This document shows positions 20,584 through 31,955 of a stretch of DNA of 64,000 nucleotides, piece by piece. Positions within the stretch are counted from its first letter, which is position 1, and each line of letters starts with the position of its first letter. The stretch spans positions 248,001 to 312,000 of the forward strand of contig JALMLS010000277.1 in NCBI GenBank assembly GCA_038496445.1, read 5' to 3'. The DNA comes from Trichosphaerium sp. ATCC 40318 (lineage: Eukaryota > Discosea > Flabellinia > Trichosidae). The notes under the pieces are model-generated. The model worked only from the letters and a program-made list of their open reading frames with translations. It had not been told where the DNA came from and searched no databases. The position numbers and the translations under genes were made by a program.

Positions 20584-23579
20584 CTACCATTGGTTGTTAT
20601 TTTTTTGCCAACTGCATAGATCAGTCAATGGAGGTGTATCTCGCGTGTATCGCTCATCGAAATATCCTTGTAGCCCATTGTAGTCGCAGTTCTGTGCCAT
20701 CGCAATAACTCTGGCACACTTTGGGTTTTTGCACCAATCTTGCCAATACTCGATAAGAGCTTTGAACTCGTCTGTAGTATCACAAGGAGGTTCATCCCAC
20801 TTTACTTTGTTGAATAATTGAACAGAACCTGCCATACTGGCGGCATTCATCATGAACATGAACACACGTACAAGAGAAATCAAATCATAGTTTGCAATGT
20901 ATACGAATTTTTCATTTCTAGCACGTTGGACTTGAACCTCCTCACAAGCAAACTCAAGGGATCCACAAAAGTGCGCGTTGGTGTCAAATGGAACGGCTGT
21001 AGACCAGTCGGTGAGCACAAATTGATCACCAACAATCAAAATGTTAGATATACTCACATCTCTAAAAAAGAGATAAGTACAGCGCAGAAAAAAAAGTGAT
21101 TGGGTTATTACCTGTGAACATATTTAATCTCGTGCAACTTCTGGAGAATAGTCACCAAGTGCGAAAATGGGGGTGTGTGGCAAGACGGAATCATGTGATT
21201 CAGCTGAACGCCAACGGGCTCGGTGACAATGTAAAGTTGATCGTCATATATTCCTCTAGCACGCTAATAAAAAAGCTGTTAATAAACTTTGACAAAAAAA
21301 AAGGACGGACACGCACCACAACTGGAACAGCAGGAATATTATTAGCTGCTAGAAGTTCAAGAATCTCAGCTTCTTTTTCTCCCCATTCATTCATACCAGG
21401 CTTAAAGTGTTTTACAGCCATGGAGGTATTGCCATTTGTGACTTCGTAAACAGTAGCGGTGGCACCTATTCCAAGAATCTTGTGTGGTGCATTCGTTTTA
21501 CCAAGGATTGGAAACAAAGGTGACCCCCAACCAAGTTCTTTCGGCTTACAACTTAGAAAACAGCTTATGAGAGTTGTTCCAGGAGCATCAGGAGTGTTGT
21601 AAATGAAGTCAGGAGTCATAATATACTTATACTCATTAACGTTTTCTTGCCATTGTAAAGTCACAAATTTGACATATTTGTGATTAGATAGAATGCCTGT
21701 CATCTCTGTTCGTACTTTCTGTATTTTGAGTGTTTCTAAGAGGTAGTGCCTGAATGTAAAATGAGAAATTATCAACAGAACCAAAGAGATGCGTACATTA
21801 CTTGGCCTGTTGCACTAGATGTAAGGTTCCCAAAGCCTTGCTTAATTTCCCAAAAAGCTACCACCTAAGATAACAGAAGTTAGCTACAGCTTCATAATGA
21901 AGAGATGTACCTGATAACCTGCAATGCGTTGCCCTTGCCCTGCTTTTATATCTTTGGCTGTAAATGTGAGATCCGGTTTGTATGTTGTAGTATTCCCGCT
22001 TGCATGGGTATCATGGCAAGTAAGGTACGGCGGTTTTGATGCGACTACCTCCTTGTGTAGACTACTGTTTAAATTTACTTCAGGGAACTGACCCCACACC
22101 CCGTTTAGCGTATACACATTGTTGGAATACTTTCTTATCCCTTCTGCTACGCATACTGACTCTTCAATACAAGGTCTCTTCTTTGGTGGTCCGTTGTCCA
22201 AGTTATCAACCTTCGTTGGTGTCGACACTTTTGTACGTTTTGGCAGTTGTAACACCTGTTTGGCTTGTGGTGTGTCTGTCTTTGGCTTCTCAGTCTTGAC
22301 AAACAACAAGGATACCTCTGGTACCCCGCTAAAAAGGACAACGTTACGCTTTATAAAATCGAGTCGGGTGCCAGTGTCGACCGTAGCGCAAGTGTATACG
22401 TTTGTGTAGGCTAAGGTGTACAATTTAGAAACTCAAAGGTCAAAGAGAAAAAATAGGAGAAAAAACAAGCCGACATACCGTTTTGCATGACATCTGTAAA
22501 CACCCCGTGTTGGCCCATTGCTATGACACGTCGTGCATCTCTCTTTAAATCGAAGTTTTCTTCTTCTAGTATTCGTACTTTCACTTGTGTTTCTGCAATT
22601 TTCAATTCATTTACAACGCCTTTAGCTTTCACTTCCGCAAACTCCCTTTTAAACTCCCTTTTAAACTCTGCAAAAGCTGCCGAAAGGTTATTGAGTTTCT
22701 CTCGCTTTTGAGTTTGTTCTTCATTTGCATCGGCATTTGCAGCGGTAGCTTTGACCATCATATCTGCTTCATAAGCAACCTCGCCGCTTTGGGACATAGT
22801 ATTTACAACCACAACAGTTCTTGATGCATTCGCTAACTGCTCTCCTGCTGCTAGTGCATTAGCATTGTTACAAGGAAGCAACGGCCGTCTCGTTGGTTTA
22901 GGCGCAAACTCTGGCTGATTGGCGGGTTCAGGTTCGAGCGACGGGACACCACGTTGAGGAGCTGCGTCAATAATCAAGTGCAAGACAAGTTAAAATGCCC
23001 AATATTTACAGGGATTTAACACGTGCCTGCTTCACACCACAATATCACCCAAGCGAAATGGCATTTCTTAGTGCCCACCGAAAGCCTTGAAAGCATTTTA
23101 CTGTCGCACGCCACAGCGTCAGCCTTTAGAATCTTGTACGGTGTCTTTATCAGGTTCACTATACGGTATAAGCATGTAACAAAAAGTTGGAATGAAAATT
23201 AAAAAAATTCTGAGAAACTACCAATGAAACGGTTTAAACAAAACAATGACGAAACGAATGAAAGGAAGGGTGGTTACGTACAGGCCCGTTGTGTGTTTGT
23301 AATGGCTTTAGCAAGCCCATGTTTCGAAAGACCTTTAATATCGATGCCTAAAAAGCGAGCAACCCTGGAGAGTTTGTATTCCGAAACTTTACTACCGTTT
23401 AGGTACGCAAAAAGCTTCTTTAGCTCTGTCTGAGTGTTATCTAATATCACGTTACTAAAACACGAACAATAAACGCTCAAACGATAAAACTACACTGTAC
23501 CTGTCGGTTTCCTCTTCTTTTTGGCGACGGTTGTTGAGGAACCCTTCTTTTGACTCTTCTTGCCTCGATTAGAGCTCAT
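20584..23579 (-). CDS. Crinkler-type (CR) protein: REase-like domain plus kinase-like domain
   Basis: Minus-strand spliced gene. The first exon is MSSNRGKKSQKKG with VAKKKRKPT, a strong nuclear localisation signal. The next gives an SAP-like helical piece (KLSRVARFLGIDIKGLSKHG). A coiled-coil exon follows at 22411-22960 (AFAEFKREFKREFAEVKAKG). Then KPDLTFTAKDIKAGQG and, one exon on, VVAFWEIKQGFGNLTSSATG: the PD and ExK residues of a PD-(D/E)xK nuclease-like fold. The 3' exons carry a kinase-like domain: GIGATATVYEV, MAVKHFKPG, a catalytic loop HRDVSISNIL, and LTDWSTA in place of DFG. REase-like plus kinase is a known architecture of Crinkler/CR effectors described in oomycetes, chytrids and other eukaryotes. 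These act in the nucleus, in a host or in self/non-self conflict. Joining of the 23274-23579 exons to the rest is inferred. Confidence 0.7.
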
Positions 23580-24043
23580 GAGGTGTAGAGGTGCCAATGT
23601 GGTGCTGGTTCACGTTGAATGATGACTTAAACGCCTGGAAAACGAGACAGATTAACAGAACGAGAAAAGAAATGACTTTTCTGTTCGGCTCTGAGAAGAA
23701 AAGTCTGAGTCTATCTCAAACGAGCAATGCAGCGATGAAAGATTTGAGCTTGAAACAATTGATTAACTGAATGAAGGCTATGAGAAAGCAGTAATACAAA
23801 CTCTCCAGGTTGCCGTCAGGCTCATCAATGCCAATACACACTTTCAACATACGTACGTATCTACTGCACGTTTCATTTTGTACAAATATTTAACGCTTGT
23901 TGTTGAGTTCTTAGAATTTGTTAAACCGAACGTTTTACTTTGAATTTGCTTTTCACACTTGATTGATTAGCGTACTATCATTTGTAGATCTTTTGCATCA
24001 ACTCCTGGGACATTAATTCGCCACAATTCTAACCACAAATACA
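23580..24043. other. intergenic between CR gene and CR relic
   Basis: About 460 bp, AT-rich, with no open frame of note. It holds the promoter of the CR gene. I searched it for more CR-like segments and saw none that I could support. Confidence 0.45.
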
Positions 24044-24349
24044 TCAAAATTGTGGTGTTAGTGGCAGGAAGTCAAGGAGTACACAGTGATTGACTTTCTC
24101 TACTAATGAGCGGCTTTGTTCATGTAGGATTGTTGTATAAACAGTCAGGTCACAAGTATGTGCTCCTGTGACTTCTTGTTGCCACTGTAATGTCACAAAT
24201 TTGACGTATTTGTGGTTAGGATCATCTCCTTGGATTACCGTGGTGTAGATTAGCTGGGTCACTTGAATTGTGTTATGGCTCCATCTAAAAGTTATTTGAT
24301 TGTCTAATAAATATGGCTTGTGATGCAAATAGAACCAATTTTTTTTCAA
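24044..24349 (-). pseudogene. relic of a second CR gene (REase-side fragment)
   Basis: A 101-codon frame that shares the block NHKYVKFVTLQWQ with the full CR gene at 21655-21690 and keeps similar spacing before and after it. The DNA is also close there (cacaaatttgac, then a variable base, atatttgtg/gtatttgtg). The frame then diverges and stops (LLDFLPLTPQF) before any kinase domain. Nothing resembling the ExK exon lies upstream; the SH3 gene ends only 56 bp away. It is best read as a truncated, decaying paralogue, although a short expressed protein cannot be excluded. Confidence 0.6.
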
Positions 24350-24405
24350 TAAATCTCAACGACTTCATATTTTTTCTTTTATTAGTCGTTTTGGGTATAA
24401 TATTA

Positions 24406-24767
24406 TCATCCAAAAAACTTGAACCTTTTCTTTTTCTTTTTTGTTTCTGTCTTTGCAGTAATTGTAGGTTCCTCTTCGAGCGGTGGGTCTTCTTTCAAGT
24501 AGTTGCCTGGTACTAAACCCGTCACTCCATCTTCCCTCATTACATTCCACCATCCAGATACGTCAAATTTTGTTACTAAGAGCTGCTCTCCCCTCTTCAT
24601 ATCTACAAAGGTGTAAGAATACCTACACTTAATTTATAATTAAACCAACGTAACTGAGTTCGTCTGGCGCTGCACTAGTGTAGTCATACTGCGCATAGTA
24701 CACCTTTTCTCCTTCCTAAAAGTTCAGTCACGTTTAAAATACAGCTCACTATTCGTACTGCAGTCAT
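24406..24767 (-). CDS. small single-SH3-domain protein
   Basis: Three exons: MTA at 24767-24759, then EGEKVYYAQYDYTSAAPDEL, then DMKRGEQLLVTKFDVSGWWN with GVTGLVPGNYLKEDPP. This is a complete SH3 domain (ALYDY-like start, GWW, and the LVPGNY end) that binds Pro-rich ligands. A basic tail follows (TAKTETKKKKKRFKFFG). Total length is about 91 residues, so the protein is essentially one SH3 domain. The 24768-24991 gap is a shared promoter with the divergent AP-1 mu gene. Confidence 0.8.
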
Positions 24768-24991
24768 CTTTACTTGCTTAAAAGATGTTAGTGATGACTT
24801 AATGGTTTTGGAAGCACAACTGTTGGTCATTAAACTCACACTTAAGGCACTAGTGTATTTTAACAGCGACTACTCTTGATTGCTCGTTCATCAACATGCT
24901 GGAAAAGGCGCTGTTCTCAGTGACAAGCCCAAAAAATTCGACTAAACTAAGTTGTTTATTTGAATTCATTACTTCCTAAAACAGAACAACA

Positions 24992-26917
24992 ATGGCACTA
25001 TCAGCTCTATACATACTTGACATAGGAGGAAGACCTATTATAGCGCGAGACTATCGCGGTGATGTGAATACGAGCAGTATTATAGACCACTTTAACGTAA
25101 AACGCTCACAAGTTGACGAAAGCGATATGAAGCCAATATTTAACCACTGTGGAACAAATTTCATATACGTAAAGCACAATGACCTCTATTGCACGTGTTT
25201 AGAGTTATCACAAACAAAATCTTATTAATACTAGTCCTAACTGTATCCAAACGTAACGCAGACGCATGCGTAGTGCTTGCATTCATGTATAAGTTGATTC
25301 AGGCATGTATCAAACTAGATAACCAAAAAAGCCGTTAACGACGTCATCACAGGTTCTTTCGGCGTATTTCAACGCTCTAGAGGAAGAAAGTCTTCGAGAC
25401 AATTTTGTTGTAACGTATGAGCTTCTAGACGAAATGCTTGACTTTGGATACCCTCAAATAAGCGAAATGGAGCTCCTGGAGCAGTACGAACTTGATACAT
25501 TTTTTATTCGAGTTTTCAAATAAAATCGCGGAAAAAGACGAGTTATCTCCGTCCGTTAATCGAGTGCAATCCGTAGGTGTATAACTCAAGAATCTAACAA
25601 ACTAAAAAGAAAAGAAGAAGTCTTACAACTACAAACAGGTCATAGACCTTTGTTCTATCCAGTCCCAGTGAAATACAAAAAAAATGAGGTAAAAAACCCA
25701 AAGTGCTCCAGGCTTTTTTACTGTTTTACTTACTTACACACGTGAAACAGGCTTTTATTGACGTTGTTGAGAAGATAAATATGCAAGTGTCTAGGACAGG
25801 TTCAGTCATACAATCTGAGATAATGGGGTACCATCAAGTACGTTGAATTTGATTGTAAAGCCAAACGACTTTTTTTGAACTGGCTGTTTCTTGAGAACCT
25901 TGATCATTGGTTGGTTCTTATAGCATCTAGAATGAAAGCAATTTTGAGTGGTGTTCCGGAAGTGAGCCTCGGATTAAATGATAAAATAGTCTTCCGACAA
26001 TACAACGATAAAGGTACATCTTTTGTCTATTTTTTTTTATTCTCAAAACAAACACTTTATTTAGTTATAAGGGGTCATGCCAATGTTACTTTTGTTGATC
26101 AAGTTTCTGTCAATCAATGTGTTAATCTTAAAAGGTTTGAAAAAGAAGGGGTACTGAGACTAATACCACCTCGTGCGTTGCAACAGCTGTTTCAGTTTTT
26201 TTTAAATGTGAAGCCATTAAAATACTCTGTTTTAGATGGAGATCACGTGATGATGAGTTACCGTGTATCCTCTGATATTAAGCCACCTATACGTGTGATT
26301 ATGGAATCAAATATACACAAAGGCAGCAGAGCAGAGTATCTCATAAGAGTAAGGAAAAAAACCCCAATTTGATTTTCGTGGTTGGTCTAATTTCTGTTGC
26401 TAGGTTCGCCCCCAGTTTGCTCAGTCAGCTGCTAAGTATGTAAAAGTCACAATACCTATATCACCAGATGCATCAGTGCCTATCTTTAAAGTACTGATAT
26501 ACATCTTAGAAAACAAATAATAACTTGTTCTAGTCAACTATTGGAAAAGCAGTGCATGCACCAGAGCTTGACGCTATTGTGTGGACAATCAAAACCTTGC
26601 CTCGTGGTAAAGAGTTTCTTTTGCGTGCCCACGTCAGCCTTTCGTCTATATCGTGCGGTATGAAACAACTCAGTCAAATTCAAGCTGTTAACATCTGACA
26701 ATTGTCACAGGTGCAAAGAGTGAGAAAAAACCAATTTCACTTCAGTATGAGCTTCCTGGTACCACAACAGGATTGCGTATTCGTTATATGAAGGTCATTG
26801 AAAGAGCAGGATACAAGGCTAATCTTTGGGTTCGCATTTGAAACAGTACTATGTAAAGCTAACCTTTGGTAGGTGAGATATATTACACAAAGTGGAGACC
26901 ATCAAATTCGTGTTTAG
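24992..26917 (+). CDS. AP1M: AP-1 complex mu subunit (clathrin adaptor medium chain)
   Basis: Starts MALSALYILDIGGRPIIARD, then YRGDV, the N-terminal longin-like domain. Later exons give YFNALEEESLRDNFVVTYEL with LLDEMLDFGYPQ (linker to the sigma-like region), QESNKLKR, and the C-terminal mu homology domain: MKAILSGVPEVSLGLNDKIV, FEKEGVLRLIPP, GDHVMMSYRVSSDIKPPIRV, VWTIKTLPRGKEFLLRAHVS, GLRIRYMKVIERAGYKANLW and the conserved end RYITQSGDHQIRV. The pattern is that of AP-1 mu, which recruits clathrin and tyrosine-motif cargo at the trans-Golgi and endosomes. About ten short introns. The stop is at 26915-26917. Residues YRGDV and EEESLRDNF favour AP-1 over AP-2. Confidence 0.93.
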
Positions 26918-27129
26918 TAGCTTGTACGCAGTAACAACTAAGTCCTACCTACAGAAATAAAAAAACAGTGAAGATCACGAGAAAGAAGAAGATTTCTTCT
27001 TGTAGTTTACTTGTTTTCACTCTTTTTCTTACAACAACAGAAATACAAAAGAAATCCTATTATCTTTGCGCGGTTACTCAAATCACGTGATCAACAAATT
27101 CCTCGTTTTTTCGGTTTTTTTTTTGTGTT

Positions 27130-28316
27130 TTAGATATCCTGCATATTCTGCAATGCTTGTTGCTACGGTATAAAGTTAAAGTGATAACTAACACAATGAA
27201 CCAAAAAAAAAAATTATTCAATTACCTTTTTGTGTATTTCTCTAGCCAGGTCTGTAAAAGCGCTATCAACTCCACTACTATTTTTGGCGCTTGTTTCTAA
27301 TACTGGAATACCATGTCTATCCGCTAATGCTGTAGCTTGTGCTGTAGAAACAGCTCTATCTTGTACCATATCGCTTTTGTTTCCAACCTTGTGTAATTCA
27401 GTGAGAAAACGTGAAATGAAAAATTTGAACAAATGTTTTGTTGAAAAAACTCATTTTCCGTCGATGATGTGTAGGTTTAAAGTACCATTAGTTTTGCGAC
27501 TTTCTCTGTTGCGAACTTTGCGATTTCACTTAACCAGTGCTCCACGTTTGTAAAACTTGCTTCTGTTGTTATGTCGTATGCAATAATAATACCATGACTA
27601 CGTCTGTAGTATGAACTTGTGATTGTTCTAAAACGTTCTTGGCCTAGTAATCGCACAGTGAATAACAAAAATAAAAACAAAATAAAAAAAATCTGCTTTT
27701 TTTGTTAAATCAGCGCTAGTACCAGCAGTGTCCTATGTAACATAATGATTAGATGACGATAATATACGTAGTAATGGTTTCAAATAAATACTTCAAAAAA
27801 AGAGAAACGTGATCAACTAGGTGCTACTGGTTCGTCAAAAGAAACTGTAGCCAAAAAAAAACTAACAAATGGAAGAACTCGGAACAATAAAACTAAAAAC
27901 CAAAAACTCGCGTTAACGTACCCAAATTGTAAGCTTAACCTGATCACCGTCTATATCTAATGTTCTTTCCTTGAAATCAACACCAATCTACACCAAACAT
28001 CAACCTCATACATTACTAAAACACTTCACATACAGTCGCAGTAAAAGCTTCATCATACGTTCCTCTCGTAAACCGCTTCACGCACGTGTTAAAATTTAAC
28101 GTAGTAAACGTCTCTACGTACCATCATTAGGGAACTCTTACCAACACCACTATCACCTTGATTGGTATACGTTATTTAGCCTAAATTCAAAAAAACCAAA
28201 GAGTATGACTTGGTACCTATCAACAAAACATGGTAATTATTCGTCTCTGACTTTTTACCAACCTTCAATCCGTTACTGTCGTCAGACTTTTTTTTCTTTC
28301 CATTGGAACAACCCAT
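27130..28316 (-). CDS. Rab-family GTPase with N-terminal MGC and no C-terminal cysteines
   Basis: Starts [20 protein letters not shown], then [18 protein letters not shown] (P-loop), [63 protein letters not shown], a VGNKSDM guanine motif and ETSAKNSSG. All five nucleotide-binding motifs are intact. The core resembles Rab1/Rab8 ([13 protein letters not shown]). The last exon, joined after HKK, reads [10 protein letters not shown] and stops, so there is no prenylatable Cys. Together with the MGC start this resembles ARA6/RabF1, which is N-myristoylated and palmitoylated, but the core is Rab1/8-like. If the last intron is retained instead, the end is KKVIE, still without Cys. About six introns; it lies head to head with the mucolipin gene. 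Confidence 0.85.
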
Positions 28317-28633
28317 TTGTGGGAGAAAAGGGTGTTTTGTGACTTCAAATTTCTAATTTGGTTTTTTGGTTTTTGGTCAAAAAGTCAACACAAAGTAAGC
28401 CAACAGCAAGATAAACGCCTTGTACAGCGCACCAGACCGTTACTGGTTTCTACGACATAAACAATGGACTGTGGCAGTCTAATGTTGATAAGGTAATGGT
28501 TTATGCTGTTACCGTTGTTAATCGTGTGTAGGGATGTTTTTAGGCTCCGCTCAAAGATGTACGACATTTCTAGTGTTACAATTGTTGTTCCAAAGTAACG
28601 ATAACGTAAAGGAGTGACAGCGATCGTATTTTG
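28317..28633. promoter_or_regulatory. divergent intergenic region, Rab / mucolipin
   Basis: About 320 bp between start codons of two divergent genes. It should contain both promoters. No gene is seen; the minus-strand open frame at 28385-28693 overlaps the first mucolipin exon and is a shadow. Confidence 0.45.
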
Positions 28634-31410
28634 ATGGATCCAATAAAGAAATGGCGTCAATACAACAGATTTCCCTTCAAACTCGTTGTACACACTTGTG
28701 TATTCGTTCTTATTATCATACAGGTATATACTAATAGCATACTCGTTCTAACTGTCAGATTTTTGTCGTAGTGGACCAGTTTACAGATTATTACAGAGGT
28801 TCGTATTAAAAACACCACGAAACTATCTCCTTACGCGTCAAAGGGATGGACAGCACATTTACACATTACTTCTTACCAGAAGGTTCAAAACAAACCATAA
28901 TGCGTTTGTTTATTAATATGAATGGTAGAATACCAAAGCGGTCTTTTTACCATCAACGACGCTGTTGATTTTATAGAAAGAACAGTAAAAACAGTACGTT
29001 ATTTTTAATGCTAAATCTGTCAAAAAAGGTTAAACAATGACGAAGGTTTACTTACTATTGTGTAGTATTATAGTCTTAATTCAACATCTCCAGAGGTTCT
29101 TTATCCCGTTAGTATACATGGGGAGTTAGCACCTGTGTATATGGAGGTCATTAGGTACTCTAAATTGAGCTACTAAATTTGTCTTTTTTTCCAACTTTTT
29201 TTGTAGGTACCCTAAACGAAACATTTCTTTGGAGAATAGAGAAGTCGTTACAGAGCTTTTTGAGCTTACAAAGAAAGCTCCTCTTGGTCCATTAGCTAAT
29301 CTAGATAATTATCAACTTAATCAGTACTTCTTCTCTCTTGTTAGAATACGACAGTTCTTCAAAATCGAAGGTAATCTGACATTGCAACTTGGCTTTATTT
29401 GACACATTGTGACACTTTTTTTGTTTCTGACAAAAAAATTAGGTTTTGCTATCAGTGACTTTGCAGCTATACCTTTTATTTGGAATGTATCTCTTTATCT
29501 TGAAGATGCTAGCGGTATGATTGAGACATCAATAAAAACAGAGAAATTTATAGGTCACACAACCCAAGATTTTTATTTCAGTCAATCAGGTTCGCAACGC
29601 GTTTATTTTGACAAAGTTTAGCGCTCTTTCTTTTTACTTGTGTTTTAGGATGGTTGAATCTTTTTATTATTATATTTGCATGTACATCAACTGGACTCGC
29701 TATAAAGGCATTAATATCCGCATATGGAATATATAGACGCGCACAACGCAAGTTTTCTCAGGTGACCTTGAAAGCCCTTATTTTATATTTTTTTCCCGGT
29801 TTGTAAATTAAATACTTAATTTCTTCATTAGATACCTCCAGATAGACTGCTAGTGTATTGTAAAAACCAAATGATTAAACCTAGATTATCATGGAACGAA
29901 GTTCCTTTCTCTGTAAAACTGGACTTTTTTGGCATTTGGCACGTGATATTTTGATATCACATAGTTTCGTCATAAGCACAAGTAAAAAACAACTGTTAAC
30001 TTGCTGTTTAGGCACATACTTTCTCTTGCAGGAGATATTGTATTAGTAATTGGGTCTAGTATGGGATTAGCTCAAGACTTTGGTAGAGGAACAGCATACG
30101 CTGATATAAGTCGTATGCTTCTAGGTATCGGTACAGTAGTTGTTTGTTCAAATATGATGAAATATCTCGAATATCAGCCTAAATTCGCAACACTTATATT
30201 GACCTTGAAGTACTCTTTCAGTAACAATATTAGATTTTTACTATCGGTATGGGTTCCTTGTTATCTATACATGTGTTTATTATTGTATAGGTTGTACCTA
30301 TGTTTTTGGGTTTTGCTCTTTGTGGCTTGGTATGTTTCAGCCCTTACTCTTTACGTTTTGTCAATTTGACGAATACGTTAATCACGCTATTCGCATTACT
30401 CAATGGTGATGATATACATGCTACATTTAATGTCTTAAATGATTTTTACCCTTTCCCAGGCAAGTATAAGAAAAAGACAATGATAGTTTCGCACACGTGC
30501 GACAAAACATGTGCTCAAATTCGAAGCAAAGTTTTTTTATTTTTTTTTTGTCTATTTCTACTTTCTGTAGCACTACCTCACTGACATGTATTTATCTTAG
30601 TTTTCGCACAAATATACCTTTACAGTGTACGTTATTATTAAAGGTATAAACAAAACTCACTCTGAATTAGTTTGTTGTTCTGTTCATTACAGCTATTTTG
30701 AATATATTCATTTTCATAATCGAAGATGCTTATCATGCTGGTAAACTTACTGTACTAAGAAATCTGGATCCTGCAAAGTTGATGGAGATAATACAAGGAG
30801 AAGAAAGTCTTTTTCTTCATGAAACAAAAGATATCGATATTTACAGCCTTTTCCAAATCTTAGAGAGGTAAGAGCGAAATACAAAATCCCAAAAAGAAAA
30901 AATGTCCTTCTTTTTTCTTCTTCCACAGTTCCCATCTTATTACAATTTTACGTTCTTTTTAAACCTCAGACCACCTATTTAAATACCTTGCCTTAAATCA
31001 TAAAATTGGCAGTTTCGTTTTTGCTGACATCGGAATTTGAATGCCTAAGAACTGTGAAATAATATTTTTTTTTTCTATTCTTAACAAACCTAAATCCTGA
31101 AACTAGTGAACAAAATTATCTTCGAGATTATTCCTTTTCTCATGCTATGGGTATACAGTACGTAAAATATAAAATTCTTATTCAAGGATGACTAAAGGAA
31201 CATTACAGGGATGCACTAGATGAGGAGAAAGTGGAGCTTATTGATAATAAACAAAGTGAGCCTATAACAAATTCTATAGATCTAGTAGATTTAGTTATGA
31301 AGAAACAAAAGGAGTTTGTGGCGAACATAGAAAACGCTATGCGTGTAGAGAGAGAAAAGTTTCTACAAGAGCTACTTAATGATGTTGCAAGTGTTAAATT
31401 CCAGCAATGA
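28634..31410 (+). CDS. mucolipin-like TRP channel (TRPML)
   Basis: Starts MDPIKKWRQYNRFPFKLVVH with a first transmembrane helix (TCVFVLIIIQ). A large luminal loop follows (STSPEVLYPVSIHGELAPVY, ELFELTKKAPLGPLANLDNY, AISDFAAIPFIWNVSLYLED). Then come the remaining helices (WLNLFIIIFACTSTGLAIKA, ILSLAGDIVLVIGSSMGLAQ, RMLLGIGTVVVCSNMMKYLE). The pore region reads LFALLNGDDIHATF, the TRPML selectivity filter NGDD, and the last helix is FAQIYLYSFYVIIKAILNIF. The tail (DALDEEKVELIDNK, VMKKQKEFVANIENAMRVER) is a predicted coiled coil. TRPML channels conduct Ca2+ and other cations in lysosomes and endosomes. About ten introns, one holding a short hairpin at 29943-29960. The join near 28910-28930 is uncertain. 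Confidence 0.87.
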
Positions 31411-31955
31411 AACAATGATTTTTACCCATCAAGGCTAAGTTTTTTTTCCAGTAAACGTTCACGTTTTCAAACAACAAAGTAAACCGTAAATTCATTAAAG
31501 TTTCTGCCACTTTTATTGAACGTGTATAATCACAGTGAGTTGACGAGTACTACATACAATTTTAACAGAGGAAGTGTTTGAAGGCGTTGGAATGTGCACA
31601 CTATCATTCTAATATGATTGCTATGGACTTGAGAAATGTTGTACATTAAATTTATTTTCGTCGCCATACATACAACGGAGTCGTGAAAACCATCTAGGGA
31701 AAAATTGTCCGTTATCGCATCGCTGTTGACAGCTATTAAATACCGGATTGACTTGACTATTCAGTGTACCGGGAGGTGTTTACACAACGTAAACAATTGT
31801 AGGTGTCACTTTTTTTTAACTCGTTGTGCAATTCAAACTGCCCATACGTGTTTCTTTTCCACAAAATCTGGCAGAGTACAGCTAAACATTATTTTGTTTG
31901 TTCTCAAAAGCTCTAAGTTGCTTTGAAAACCCAGCATTTGGATTAACTAAGTTGA
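31411..31955. other. intergenic between convergent genes, no gene seen
   Basis: About 545 bp where the mucolipin gene and the minus-strand LRR phosphatase end toward each other. It should hold both 3' UTRs. No supported open frame or RNA. Confidence 0.5.

Noticed and set aside
28900-28930. A 25-nt intron in the mucolipin gene
   Set aside because: It would restore frame, but it is shorter than all well-supported introns here; I left the join open.
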